From: Owenia fusiformis
Lineage: Eukaryota > Annelida > Polychaeta > Sabellida > Oweniidae
Assembly: GCA_903813345.2 (NCBI GenBank)
Contig: CAIIXF020000001.1
Location: 20,787,915-20,851,914, forward strand
DNA length: 64,000 bases
Reading direction: 5' to 3'
Positions 39,333-52,686 of this stretch are shown here, piece by piece (the first letter of the stretch is position 1; each line of letters starts with the position of its first letter). The notes under the pieces were generated by a model. It was not told the origin of the DNA. It worked only from the letters and a program-made list of their open reading frames with translations, and searched no databases. Both the position numbers and the translations under genes were made by a program.

Positions 39333-42100
39333 TATTGCTTTGTGACCTACAAGATGTGGCAACAAGATGATCCAAGTAATCTAAAACTGGATGAAGTGAT
39401 ATCAAAAGATTGTCATGGAGTCAAACTTATGACGTCAGATTTATCCTATTATCTCTTATTTTCTGGGAATGAGTAGGCCTACCAAACTCAAGTCCACTCG
39501 AGACCAACCAAAGGTATGGCAAGGGCGTTGCAAATCCCAGTTATCTAGTAAAACACCAGGTAAGAACTGTTACATCTTACAATAAAAAAACAAGGCATTA
39601 AGATGAAAAATGTCAGAACCTACCATTTGTTACAGACGCCGAACACCAATAGCCGTCCAAAAAAGTTGGAGACACCACTTGTGGTGGTGGAGTAAAAATA
39701 CTGTTTCTCTTGCAATGCCTCTCACACACTACCCTACCTCGATAGCGCATGCGCGAATTTTTTGGCTTTCAACCACGTCGCTTTTGAGTATTTCGACTGC
39801 TTAGTCAAAAGGTTAATACGTTTGGTGCTCGGAGTGAGTCAATATTGCTATTCGCTGAACTTCAGTGGTGCGATAGTGAAGTCCATGTTCCAAGTTATAT
39901 GATAGTTGAAGAAAGAATGTAAATAATATCGTTTTAAATTTTAAAATATTTGATATGTCATAGTACACGGTACACAGTTGCAAAAGTTGATCAATACAGG
40001 GTACAAGGAATGTAAATTGCTCAATAAGACAGGGAGCGAGGAAGTAAGCTGATTATACAGACATACTATGTCCCGATCTCATGTACATTTACGTTGCCAA
40101 CAGCGAAAATAATGCTAAAAAGGCCGCCTGTTGATGCTTTGAGGTGTCATCAATTGTTATTTAATCCAAATAAAGTAAACATTATTTTGTAGATTTATAT
40201 AACCCCTTGAATGGTCTAATTCACTACCCTTCTCAAAAACCGATCATTTAAAATATTTTGTTCAAAATACCATCATGCCACGACTTGAGAGCATTTTGTT
40301 CTTCACGATTTGCTGTAGCGCTGATTTGACATCGTATTTCTCTATTATTGTAAAATAAACTAATACCAGATCGATGTAGTCTTAGATGACGTGTTGGATG
40401 TCAGATGTTTTTGGATGGTATCTGCTCCAGTGATTTTGCATTTAATCATGAAACGCTCATCACAAGACACCTCGAAACAAACATTATCCTGTTTGTGACA
40501 AGAGGAAAAATGTTTCACAATATGTTATGCCTTACGGCAAAGTAAAGATACATTTCTGGGACGACGTTTTTTGCATCTTAAGATTTTAGAAAAACAATTA
40601 ATTCACAAAAATACAGTTGAATAACATACTGGAAAACGTATCCACATATAACATGATGACACGTAGTTTAAATAACAGTTAACTGGGTTTTTTGTTACAT
40701 ATCAATGTAACATTTTTGAAGGGAAACTTACATGCTCCCTGTACGTTGATAGATTTACTGAAATGTATCGTGTATTGCATTGGGTTTTGCTTCACTGCGC
40801 CCACTATTATCTATCTTTGCCTATAGTGGTTTTTTGCCAACAATATTTTACAAACTGCTCGATGAATCAATTCTATGTCTGGTAGAATACTAGAAATAAA
40901 TGTAAAATGTATTTTACGTTCAGAAATATGGAATTAAACCCACGTCCTCCATTTGCAACTTAGCTGTACCCTGTTTCCCTTTTAAACGTGGTCACGTGGT
41001 AGGGTAGTGTGTCTCATGAGCATTAATTTTATACAATTTGCATCAAATCTCTCACAAATTGTATTTTATCTAATAAGTGATGTATATAGCCTTATCCCAT
41101 GATACCACTACTTCCCGGTGAATAAAACCGATATTGAATCACTCCCGGTAAATAACCTCTATGAAGCATTTTTCTTTTGGGAATCACTTTTAAAGTGATA
41201 ATTTACATCTGAATTCATAGATAGCCGAAAGAATAACTGGTTCTATATCATTATTTCATCGAGAGTTATTATGCGCATCATGTATTGAATAGCTCATTTG
41301 ATTGTGGGATAAACATTGTTTTATTCTGGTAATACTATGAACCGCTGGCATTCAACATCATAGGTCCCTCAGCATAAAACCTTAACATTCAAATCCTCCA
41401 AATAAAGATCACGGTGAGATCGTTTTGCAAATGTGTTTATAGTTTTATCCAGACAATATACAAATATTTCATACGAGGTGAATACCCGTTCATCTTTCTT
41501 CAAGGATTCCAGTAAGGTGTATTCCCAAAAGCCTGAAGGACCAGAGGAATACACATTGCAGAATCATTGAAAGTGCAACAGGTATTCATCGCAAATAGAA
41601 TGAACTATTTGTTTTAATATTTACCAATACATTATTCGGAATATCTTACAAGATCAAGGACTAGAACGCATTAGTACTGTTAGGGTATGTCCCAGTAAAC
41701 CTTCGGTCCTTTGTATCTGTAATTGTTCTTTCTGTGTAAACTAGACAGTATTGTATGTATTTTGCTAATTGGGATTATCCTTAAAGCTTTTTTCTGATAT
41801 TTTTCGTAGTTTTCCGTCTCATTTGGGTACATTTCTGGGACACCCTGTATTTTACATGATTTTCATTTTAGATTTACAAAATACCAGTCTATGTCTGATA
41901 TCCAACTGATTGGTTTTCTCACAGTGATTTTTCAAAGTGCTACTTCTGAATTCATAAAGCCAGAAGAACTATTATGGTCATAACTAATTCAACTTTACTT
42001 TCTAACAAGGCACAGGACGTGAACGAGATCACACCATCAAATAGGCAGACACTATGAACCAGGAAAACTGTTCTCCTATTATGTTTACAAATTTCAAGAA
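39333..42100. other. Upstream of PH-domain gene: repeat-derived and unassigned sequence
   Basis: Contains a repeat-related block at 39619-39690, a palindromic GCGCATGCGC at 39745-39754 (NRF-1 type site) and an exact 15-bp inverted pair at 39724-39738 and 40998-41012. The rest (41,020-42,100) shows nothing I can name. Confidence 0.5.
39724..41012. mobile_element. Possible 1.3-kb element with 15-bp inverted ends
   Basis: ACACACTACCCTACC at 39724-39738 and its exact reverse complement at 40998-41012. No transposase and no clear target-site duplication; it could be two separate insertions of one family. Confidence 0.4.
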
Positions 42101-42104
42101 CAAG

Positions 42105-43145
42105 AAAACAAGATGGCGGCCCAAAAGTTAATCAGCTCTAGTACTTGATATCCTCTATCATTTGTGTAAATTTGAAGGAAATCCGATGAGCGGTTTTCCT
42201 GAAATGGCGATGACAAGATTTTTCGAAAAACCTTCAAAATGGCCACCCAAAAGTTAATCAGCTCTAGGTATGAGGTTCCATATCTAGTCCCTATATAGTC
42301 CATTTAAAAACTCGTGGTATTGTCCTAAATAACGCCAAAGTTGGCTTCTAGGGTACCTAGTATGCCACTATTTGGTATCAAAATAAAGAGGAGGAGTTCA
42401 ACTTTCATGTGAATTACGAAAATAGCGATGTAGGTCAAAAATAGTTCCGACGTGAGGTTGTTTACTACGCGTTTGCCTGTCATATCAGAATTGAGGAAGT
42501 GGTAGCAAACGCGAGTCACAATAAATGGACGCTGATATCTCAAAAAGTAACCGGACTCCCTATAATTTGATGTAGATCAATCGAACCCCTATATGAACAG
42601 GTACATTTTGATATATAACACTATGGGGGGTAAGCGTTTTATAGTTGGTCACGAACGCCATATGTGCAAAGTATTGTTATGAATTTTCGAATTTGGTGTT
42701 GGATTACGGTACTCATACCTCTAGTACTTGATATCCTCTATCATGTGTGTAAATTTGAAGGAAATCCGATGAGCGGATTTTCTGAAATGGCGATGACAAG
42801 ATTTTTCGAAAAATCTTCAAAATGGCTGCCAGAAAACAAGATGGCCGCCCAAAAGTTAATCAGCTCTAGTACTTGATATCCTCTATCGTTTGTGTAAATT
42901 TGAAGAAAATCCAATCAGCGGTTTTCCTGAAATGGCGATGACAAGATTTTTCGAAAAACCTTCAAAATGGACGCCAGAAAAGAAGATGGCCACCCAAAAG
43001 TTAATCAGCCCTAGTACTTCATATGCTCTATCAACTCTGCGAATTTGGAGAAAATCTGATGAGCAGTTTTCCTTAAACGGCGATGACAATAAGCGGGACG
43101 ATCACGATCACGACCAGTATGACGACTATATCCCACCGATGGTGT
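42105..43145. mobile_element. Non-autonomous element with about 130-bp tandem repeats, interrupted by a nested insertion
   Basis: Four to five copies of a unit containing AAAAGTTAATCAGCTCTAG, GATATCCTCTATCATTTG, GAAATGGCGATGACAAG and TTTTTCGAAAAACC. The right end has CCCACCGATGGTGTG. One copy is split by the element at 42268-42718. Short ORFs on both strands are by-products of the repeat. Confidence 0.75.
42268..42718. mobile_element. Nested 451-bp insertion with CTCTAG target-site duplication
   Basis: Begins GTATGAGG and ends CTCATAC, a 7-bp inverted repeat, and is flanked by CTCTAG on both sides (42262-42267 and 42719-42724). The uninterrupted neighbouring copies of the host repeat read CTCTAGTACTTG, so they show the empty site. 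Non-coding. Confidence 0.8.
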
Positions 43146-43216
43146 GATAAAAAGTCAAGTCACTTCAAATTTCATGCTAGATTTGACATACAAAAAATAT
43201 TTTTTTCTAGAAAATC

Positions 43217-43222
43217 TTTATT
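43217..43222 (-). terminator. Candidate PPM1G polyadenylation signal
   Basis: AATAAA on the minus strand, about 0.72 kb downstream of the PPM1G stop and just short of the repeat element at 42105-43145. I noted no closer AATAAA on this strand. Confidence 0.5.
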
Positions 43223-43937
43223 GCCTACTTAAACTAGTATAGACAGTAGTCTAATGATACAGTAGACATATTCTATATGATCATACCATAACATACATAA
43301 AGTAATGGACTTACAGAGGATATACATAACACACACATCCAATAGTGTACTTCATAGGAGCAATAATTGCTGACAGTTTGAACTTTTCGAGGCATTTTAC
43401 CCTGATAGACAAACATATGTCAATATGTAGATATAAAATTCTAAGGTGGATAGGAGAAAAATAATTGACAAAATGGATACACAGAAATGTGTATGTAATA
43501 ACTTATAACTAGGAAATTTATGAACGATAAAAAACTAAAATAGATATACAAAAATAATTTAACATATTAGGCAAATATTTGACTGCTATGACTGATAGTG
43601 ATTATTATGGATCCTCAAACTACATTCTAATAAATCATGCTCTATATTGGACAGGATGTCATAGTCCATGCTTCATGAATACAAATAGATAATTTTAAAA
43701 GTTTCATAGAACTCGTTTGAAAATTATAATGGCATTCATGAGTACAGCGAATCAATCATGCCTGAACTCTCCTTATATGGCCAAAAATGGTCACTTCCAC
43801 AGTGTGGTTAAGATACACTGACATGTCTCATTTCGCACTCAACAGTTTTGTCTTGGCACTTTGCAGACTGGGCTTGCAATAAAACCTTATAGTATAGTAA
43901 GTAATACACGTTATAATTCCACTATGCATAGCTAGCT

Positions 43938-46315
43938 TCATTTCTCATCGGAAACCTCCTCATCGGGTTTAAGTTTTTTAGGACAATTCTCATCTTCAAG
44001 TTCACGAGTACAAGATGGACGTTTGACAGTGGGTGCAGAGAGTTTGTTAAAAACAACGATGATACATGTCATGTTGTCACAGCCTGTTCCATCTCCCATT
44101 GTGTCTGGCGCAAGGCACCTATCAAATATCTGTAACCAAAGCAAACGAATTATTAATCACTTAAAATTTCACTATCAAAATCACATTTCAAAATAATGCT
44201 GTCTGTGATACAATACCTGGAAACCTGTATAAAACTTTGCCATAGCAAATGGGCTGATTTGATTTTACACCAAAGGGTATTTCACCCAATACAATATAAA
44301 CCTGAATGTTCAAAAATATTACACCAACAATTAAGGGGCTGATCTCCTCCCCCCATGATCTCGGAAATGAATAATCATACAAGGGTGTATTAGGTATCAT
44401 TGGAAAGGATAATCAATTCCCAGTATTTTGAGCCTACTTCTAAGTATATTGAGCCATAATTGATGAAGAAATTCACATTCTAAGAACATATCGGTTTATC
44501 ATTGCAAGTCAAAATGTTTAAGGATTAAATGATTCATCAATACATTTGTTCTTACCTCTTCACATATAATGGAGGGAGTTTTGCGTTTCTTCTCATCTTG
44601 CAGTCGTTGTTTGACAAAATCAACAACTTCTTGACTAGTTAGACAGTTCCTGGAATATAATAACACTTAAATAATATTTGTATATATTTAATCACTGACA
44701 TGTAGAAAACACTCATTTCAGTGGAGTTCTGAAAAGCAAAATACATGTAAACATATTACTGTATTCTAAAGCAAGTAAGTAGTCTAGTTTGAGATCATGA
44801 TGGGACAATGGCAAGATATAGTAGAAGTCTGTATTATATGATCATAGTACATCTCATAATAACAATGTTCAACTTTTGAATGAATTTTTAATTTTCAAAG
44901 GATGAGAAATGAATTCCAACATTTCAATTCATTTCAATGGATATGGTAAATATATCATAATTTCATTTGTAGTACAATGTACATGTAATATGGTGTGCAT
45001 GAAAGTACTTTATTTATAAGAAACTACTCAATATTGTTCTTATACTTAGTTTGTATATCATTTGACCGATGAAATACACCCTGGTAAAATGGATCAGTTT
45101 CTTGAGCCATTAAGTAGATGAGTATACATGTATTATAGATTACCCTACGAGCTTGAGCATGTTTTGAAAGGTGACTTCACTTTTGAAGATGTTTTTGAAG
45201 GTAGGGCACAACAAAGTTGTCTTATAATTGGCATCTGTTGTCTTCAATAATGATTTGCACATTTTAATAAGTTGGGATACAATAATTGTGTCCCAAATTA
45301 ATAAAATATCAAATATATGGATATAGTGTCTAAAAAGAAATATATGATCATAGTATAACTATTACATGTATATCAAACAACAGCCTACCATATTCCATCA
45401 CATGCCAGCACCAAGAATTCATCTCCTTCCTCTAGTTTGGTGGATTTCACATCAGGAAGTGCAGTGATCATTTGATCCTTTAGAGCTATGTCTTTGGTAG
45501 TCTTGTAAGCATGGTCACCTGAAGTATTATAAGTAGAATACACTTAGAGTGAAACCAATGCATCTATCATTTCTATGGTAGATCTCAGAATAAAGTTACA
45601 ATTCATTTTAAATCAACAGGAAGTACTGCATATCAATGTAACTACAGTGATCTCCCCAGGATTTTTACTCAAGTGGGTGCAAAATTCTCATTTTCACAAT
45701 TCAGACCAAAATTGGTCAAAATATTGGTCAAATATTTCATGATTTTCTTATATTTAAGTAGGTGCAAATGGATTTTCAGGTGGATGCAAGGCTGTTTTCA
45801 AAATCTCAGGAGGGTGCTGCGCCCACTTGCTTTAATGCTGGGGAGACCACTGAACTAGATAGCAGAAACTAAAATGTTATACATTCCAACAAACAACACT
45901 ATTTTCTCTATTTTCAAGCACTGATGGACTTAATTTATATGTTTTATGATATACTCGTATTATTTAATAGATTTATTCTAATAAAAAAAGAAACCTTTAA
46001 CGATGAATGGACCCCTTGGACTTGGTGAGGTTTTCACTAAAAGAGGGTTTTCTGTACATGGGCAATTTATACATACATACCTATAGCTCTTGAGAGGTTC
46101 AGATTTCCATTGACCCTCCCATCAGGAGTCACTTCTCCCCCTGCCGCGTGAATTCGTTTCAACTCAATCTCATCTTCGGGTTTATGATCAAATGACATCT
46201 CCATGGCAACACCATTGCGACTCAGGACACACCGAGAATCACCAGCATTTGCAACATAAAGCTCATTGTCTTTGATGAGAGCTAACACTGCTGTACAACC
46301 ACTGTCACTGCCAGG
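43938..46315 (-). CDS. PPM1G: PPM1G C-terminal catalytic half (four exons)
   Basis: Exons 46081-46315, 45389-45518, 44556-44649 and 43938-44129. In order: [98 protein letters not shown] and [16 protein letters not shown]. Aspartates in GDSR, ACDG and CDN are the expected metal ligands. The C-terminus is short and charged, ending [15 protein letters not shown], with a Lys cluster that could serve as a nuclear localisation signal as in vertebrate PPM1G. Confidence 0.95.
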
Positions 46316-49300
46316 CTGAAATTCAGCAGATGAACAATCATGAGTCAGATATCATTGCCATCTGGGGTCCTCGGAGTCAAAATATGCTTCTCCCTTTGTT
46401 AAACCAATTGACTCCATCTAATTCGTTTATAACATGGCAATATTTCTGTTGGTACAAGGAAATACTGTTTCATAATGGAACACTTAGATCTTATTTAAAA
46501 TTGGCTTCAGATATGAGTCATAAAAGATAGATCTGTTCACCTCTTCACTTGCACATTCTGTTTCTTCTAGCTCATCATCATCATCCTCATCTTCGTCCTC
46601 CTTGTCTTCAGCCCCATCTTCTTCCTCATCCTCTTCATCACTGTTAAGTTCAACAATTCATTCTTGATGTAACATTTATTTATTTTTATATAGCTAAGCA
46701 AGCATTGCTACCATTGACCAATCAAAAGCAGTATAACTATGTATGGCTTGAATATTAACACCTAATTTTGTAATTCGCTTGCAAATGTGACGAGGCAAAA
46801 TATTACCAATTTTTTAAATAAAAAATGCTCTAATTGACATTTTTGCAATAGATAGACATCATTTACAGTTGGTTCAGAATTGATCAACAATATTGAACAT
46901 ATCAGCCTATTTATTAGCTTCTTAAAGCAATTCCATGATCCAAAAGTGAAGGTCAGACCGTGACCTGTCGCATTGAAAGGTGAATGGTCAAACTTCATGA
47001 TCCTCTCTTATAAAGGTTTAACATATATGTGTTCTTCGAAGGAAGCTCATAGATTGTGACTATGATATTTTCAAAGACCTATTAATTATAATTTACCTTT
47101 CTTCCTCCTCTTGCCCTTCTACATATTCATCATCACTGTCTTCTTCAGAATCTTCATCTGCTATATCATCTATTGACTTGAAGGTTGTCCCTGCCAATGC
47201 AATATTGGATCCAGATCCACCACTCTGAAACATTTACAGATACATCCATTTTATGTCTTCGTCTATTTTCATCTTGTGGATAAGTCGATCTTATTGATGA
47301 AAACTAATCTATGAAGGCTCAGACCACCTCCCCTATGTTTGTTAAATCTCGTCAATTAATGTTTCAAGTTATCTATAACGATATGGTATTCTACCAATAC
47401 ATAATAAATAGTTTCTAAATGCTGCGTTTATTGCTATGCTATGTTCAAGAGGAGGAAATACCCCCATGTTAAGTTCATCTATGATTTCTGGGCTATTCTC
47501 CCTCTTTTCAGTATCTGTACTTACTGAACTTCCACTTGAGGTACTGCTTGGTTTTGTTTCATTCTTTTCAGATGGTTTTTCACCTGCCTTAGATTCTGCT
47601 ACGGTATCTGGTGTTACATCTTCTGTCTTTTCTGATGATGTGTTTACAGTGTCTGTTTCACTATTTATAGTTTCAGATTTTTCTATAGTGTCTTTCTTAT
47701 CTGAAGTGTCCATATTATTTTTCAAAATATCCATTTGTTTAAATCTTTCTGCTTTAATTTCTGCCTCAGTTTTTGTTTCTTCTTCAGCTGTGCCATCAGC
47801 ACATTCTTTTTCTTTATTATCTGAAGTGTCCATATTTTTTTCTTCACCGTCTTTGACATTCAATGTAGTGTCATTACTTGCACCTTTTTTCAAATCCTCT
47901 TTCATTTGTTTAATCATTTGTTCAGCACTTTCTCTTTTAATTTCAGCCTCAGTTTTTGTTTCCTCTTTAACTGTGCCATCAGCACGTTCTTTTTCAATAT
48001 TTTGGTTGTTTTCATTATCAGCGTGTCCATTTGCCAACTGGGCATCAAGGTTGATTTTGATTTCATCACCATTTCCATTTACTGAATTTCCATTTACTGA
48101 ATTCCCATTAGAAGTACATTTCTTTGATTTTTTGCCTACACCTTTCTTGCCTTTCAACATGGGAGATAACACATCTGGTTTTTCTTTGATAGCATCAACC
48201 TTTGACGGAGGGCCATCGGTCCCATATTTGGCAAGTAAATCTTCTATAGGCATTGTTGCTTCCTCAACCAGCTCAGCAGCTTCTTCTCGTTCCTCTGAAA
48301 CAGTAAAACAATGTAAAAATCCATTTCCAAACATGTGAGCTAATAACAACATATAAAAAATATATTTCCATTTTAAGATGTGTAAGCTTTGAAGAAACTT
48401 TGCACTGCACTCGATTAAAATAACAAAATGAAAAAGTGGGAAATGAACTGAAAGAACAATGCATCAAGTTAAAAAACTGGTAAATCATAATTGCTATTTA
48501 TACAGACATGGTAATCATATAATAAAGTTAAGATATTTTGGGGGACACATATAAAGTTAAGTTGCTCTTATATGCATCAAGTATTGAAGAACATCGAAAG
48601 GATTGTCCTATTAAGTAATTATTAATACATGTAGTTTATTGACCTCAGGGTAATATTTTACAATTATTTCCTATAAACTTACCATCTGCATCACCATCAT
48701 CATCTAACTGTGCAATCTGTTTAAGTTCATGCACAACCTCCTCCCGTGTTAGTGTCTCGTCAAACTTCAGGAAAGCATCCTCCAAGGCTTGTGAGATATT
48801 GCCTTCTTTATATGATTGGAGTTCCTTGAGGAAGTCTGGCAAATGTGATGAACAGTACTGCGCAACTTCACTTCCTAAAAATATAAGTCATTAGTGCTTA
48901 GCACATAAGGTCACTAAGAGACAAAACTGAAACTTTTGTAACCAAAATAAAATAGATGATTTGACACACAGATTTATAATATGCAACTTTGTACATCCAT
49001 TATGGGATTTCATAGGGAACAATTTTGATATACATGTATGTTTAGAGATAAAAATTAATTTAAAAGTCATGATTTTGGAACATACATTATGTGGCTATTT
49101 AGTATTTAGTCTTGAACAGGTTGTTGCATTTAGGCTTGTCACTTTTGTAAATGTGTTGTGTATAATTTTTTTTTTCAAATGTAGATAATGTATGTTATTT
49201 TTGGGGGAAGGGGTGCAGGTACATGCCCCCTTGGAAATTATTTCGAAGATGCTGTTTGATTCAATCTGAGGGGTTCCAGTTAGACATTACTTTTGAACTT

Positions 49301-52300
49301 TGAGAGTAACTCCCATTGTAGATCTACAGTTTCTACTGTTACTTAAGAATGTATCTTCTCATTCTCACCTTTTAAATGTTTTATGTTAACACAAATGATC
49401 AGAAGAAGAGAGTAGCTCCCATTATACTATCATATTCTTTCGTATTCGTAACCATCCCATATGGTCATACAAACCGTATATGGATCTAGCACATGGGTAC
49501 CACGTGATCGACTACGAAGGCTGAACTTTGGGAAATCTCCTCCTGACAAATGATTATACAGTTCACACTATTCTCTTTTCTTACTATTTTCTAATTTAAA
49601 TTCTTATACCAAAAAAATTATTATCATACCAAAGTTGAATTGTTTTTGAGGGAATATTTTATTTTCTCTTTGTAGTCACACTCATTAGGGTTTATCTACT
49701 TATCACACCGGAATAGCCTGACAGCAGTAAAGTCAGATACCGTTGTCACAAATGGTGGACATAACCGTCGCTTCAATTAGATTTTTCATGAACTGTATGT
49801 TTAGTAGAGCATCTAGACTAAATTCCTTTGGAACGACAATCACTCAAAGTGTCTTTTAAACTCATTGTACACTTAATACTCCTATTCGCGATAAGAGTTC
49901 AGGTGCTAATTTACATAAATATCTCCCATGATGCATCGCTTTGGAAGGGACAAATTTTCATTGGCCCGCCGAACGAGTCGATTACTCTGAACGTTTCTCA
50001 GCTTCTGATCTTCCATCAGCCCTCAAGCATAGTTATATAATCCAATCTATTCAATAATCAGAAAGATAATCGGAGATTCAAAGTGACATTATTTATATTT
50101 TTTCTATCTTCGATGGCGTCTGAGCAATTTCTTGGATATCAGTGACGTCACTTGAATTGGACGGCATTTTCAACTACAGATTTCTTCGGATTTGGGGATA
50201 ATAGTTCAAAAAGCTTTGTCATATATCTTAATTGCATACATACCTATCGTTTGTGCAAATGAAACTCTACATAAATGTTTAATAGAGTCGCAGTGCGGCA
50301 TCGAAAATAGCACCCCTGTGTAATCCAATGGGAAAGAACCCGGATGTAGACGAAGTTGTACCATACATGAGAGCTCTTCAAACGGGAAGTAGCTAAACTG
50401 AACGAAATTAAACGTTATCGCGTATTGGTATATTATATTACCATGCTACCATCGAAATAAAGTCTATAACAACCGTTAAAAGGAGATTCTGAAAAATCAG
50501 AATGATTAACTCCATGTACAACCAAAACAAGCATCACTGTACCTCCATGTCCATCGTAAACAGCAAACAGAGATGTCTTTCTTTCAGGGTCAAAGGTCAT
50601 GCAAGCATTGTGGGCATCCTGAAAATAAACAGAAAACTAATTTTGGCCATGTACATGTACTTGTCAAATTCTTGGGTTTATACTGTAGTCTTGCTTCAAG
50701 ACCCTGGACACCCCACTTATCTACTTTACAACAGGGTCTTGAAATGACAGAGGTTCTCTCACTGATGTTAATTATTTATGCAAGATGCATCATTGAATTC
50801 AAGGTATTATAACATACCTTGGATTCAAAAACTTATTTTTGTCTCCTGTTGGTATGTGTTGTGTTATGCCACTGATAATCACCATGGAACCAATCAAGTG
50901 TCTACATATTTGTTTGCCAGCAATCACAGTTTATAAATTCTCATTTTATGGTCCTTAATGGGCTCACCTGTTTTCAATCACACTGGTATCAGTGGACCTT
51001 TATCTTTCAACAAACAAACCATCTGACTGGTGGTTGCATGGTTTGTGTACAATCAGATAATTTGTTTGTTTTATCTATGATCTCATTGGTTCCATTCTAT
51101 TTAGATTCATTTTGAACCATAGTTATTGGATTTTAAAGGCCTACTAATGAGGTTGACAGTTCAGCCTCTATTTACCTAACACATAAGAATTAGCATAATG
51201 TAGGGTTAAAAAGATGACTTCATCTAAATACTCTTCTTGCAGCAAGAATGTCTCTGACAAAATAATAGGATTTATGGCAGGGATTTCAGCCACAGATTCC
51301 AGAGGTATGAATACTCTATACCTTGATGATCCAAGATGGGGTGTCTATTGAAAGATCCTTTGAATTGATGTTTATCTTAAATATCATTACAAGGTTTTGT
51401 GACATATATCTTTGCTTTGAATTTTTGCAACATAGCTTGCCACCTGTTGAAGATGTAGAATTGTACGCTTCAAACTCAGCTATTTACTCGCCTATTCTCA
51501 AAAAATGATGGACAAACAGCAGTATTCTCTGCTTGTTTTGAACAGATACAAACAAAGTAAAACCATGCCCATTTCAGCATTTTTGTCTTAATTATTAGGC
51601 GATCAGATTTGAAGGGGAATCCATTTCATTGTACGATAAGATACCATGATGAAAACATCATCAGAGAGGGCCATTCTCTCATTGGCTTTTAATTATGCAG
51701 GCTACCTATTTTAAAGTCTACCTGAATAACCTGATCTGTAAGATAGTATAGGTCGCTTATAGTCAGAGCAATAAATAAATGGATAGTCGATTTCCATCAC
51801 CACTTCCAAACCATGGTGATCTGAAAGCTATATACAATTGTCATTCATGTACAACATGTACAATATGAATATACTTTTCTTTACATTATTGCACAATGGT
51901 CTCCTATATCTTGGGGTTTTACTGACGCAATAAAACAGTGAAATGGGCTGTATCTAGTTTTTAACATGGGCTAACATGGGAAATGTTCACTTCAGCAATT
52001 CCACTACTCATTTTAATATTTATGGCTCTAAGACTGTGGATAATCGAAACAGCTGAAACTGAATTACTGAATTCAGCTGCTTACTTTCAGCTTCATATCT
52101 GCAAATGTTTCCTACATCTCCATATACCGTTTGTCTGAAAGTTATCAGCTGCTTCTGTGTGGATCATGACTTGTTTTTTCCCTGAACAATGTACATTTTC
52201 TTCGAGAAATCATATAGCGGTTTTGACATAAAATTTATAAAGTAGCATCTGGAAATCAGAGATTTCAAACGCAACTTCGTAAGTGACAGTTTCACCTATT

Positions 52301-52686
52301 ACTATTCTCTAGCGGCCCACAGGGTACGAGCAATGGCTATGGTACATGTAAAGGTCGATTATGAAAATGTCTGACAAAAACTCATACAGATAAAGGTTTC
52401 ATCATGTACAGGATGCAAACTGCAGAGAATCACAGTGAGCTACTTACATTGTTCATATGGTTTATCTCAGAGAGAAAAACAAACTACACCTGAGGCTAAA
52501 CCATATGAAGTAAAAATAGCTCAGTGCACAGAATTCTCAGAGGAAAGAAACAATGAAGAATGAATGAAAAATTACCTCTTGAGCTATTCGCCATCCCTGC
52601 ATCGAGGAAGCGCCATAGGACATAGTCTCGCCCTCGTAGTCGTCAGACACCTTCTCAACATTTGGAACAGACAGGTAGGCACCCAT
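43938..52686 (-). CDS. PPM1G: Protein phosphatase 1G (PP2C gamma)
   Basis: Metal-dependent Ser/Thr phosphatase of the PP2C family; PPM1G is nuclear and acts on splicing factors, histone H2A-H2B and chromatin regulators. Ten coding exons, in transcript order: 52576-52686, 50543-50618, 48683-48874, 47462-48294, 47097-47224, 46541-46640, 46081-46315, 45389-45518, 44556-44649, 43938-44129. They sum to 2,091 nt (696 residues) with all phases closing; the human protein is 546. The start MGAYLSVPN has Gly2 as for N-myristoylation, and the N-terminus matches human MGAYLSQPN. Metal-site motifs are present: QEDAHN, VYDGHGG, ANAGDSR, FDHKP, ACDGIWN and [10 protein letters not shown] long charged insert splits the catalytic domain, which is the hallmark of PPM1G. 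The gene is head to head with the unit starting at 53748. Confidence 0.95.
45645..45852. mobile_element. MITE with CAGTGATCTCCCCAG ends and AACTA target-site duplication
   Basis: The left end CAGTGATCTCCCCAG and right end CTGGGGAGACCACTG are inverted (one mismatch). AACTA flanks both sides (45640-45644 and 45853-45857). It is 208 bp, non-coding, inside a PPM1G intron. Confidence 0.88.
46541..48294 (-). CDS. PPM1G: PPM1G acidic/Lys-rich insert (three exons)
   Basis: Exons 47462-48294, 47097-47224 and 46541-46640. The insert opens with [20 protein letters not shown] and [10 protein letters not shown], which match human PPM1G, then continues with a Lys/Glu/Ser/Thr-rich region and ends in acidic runs ([23 protein letters not shown]). 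The 833-nt exon has an internal duplication: [16 protein letters not shown] and [16 protein letters not shown], each followed by a Met/Lys stretch, and [16 protein letters not shown]. It also has a [12 protein letters not shown] tandem. This insert accounts for the extra length over the human protein. The donor is GTATTT at 47461 on the minus strand, chosen because it is the only phase 0 site that fits the next exon. Confidence 0.88.
48683..52686 (-). CDS. PPM1G: PPM1G N-terminal catalytic half (three exons)
   Basis: Exons 52576-52686, 50543-50618 and 48683-48874. The translation gives [77 protein letters not shown] and [12 protein letters not shown]. The human equivalent of QEDAHN is MEDAHN. 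DGHGG binds the metal pair. Exon phases (0, 1, 1) close with the next exon. Confidence 0.94.
48875..50542. other. PPM1G intron with a promoter-like patch
   Basis: The left part is AT-rich without features. About 49,700-50,420 is richer in CpG and holds a perfect TGACGTCA palindrome at 50143-50150 (see findings). No coding signal seen. Confidence 0.5.
50619..52575. other. PPM1G first intron, no recognisable feature
   Basis: AT-rich; I see no repeat family or exon-like block. Confidence 0.5.

Noticed and set aside
47436-48338. 300-codon plus-strand open frame
   Set aside because: It is the exact antisense of the large PPM1G insert exon, whose translation matches PPM1G at its start and whose phases fit its neighbours. 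The antisense frame is open because the sense codons are Glu/Lys/Thr/Ser-rich.
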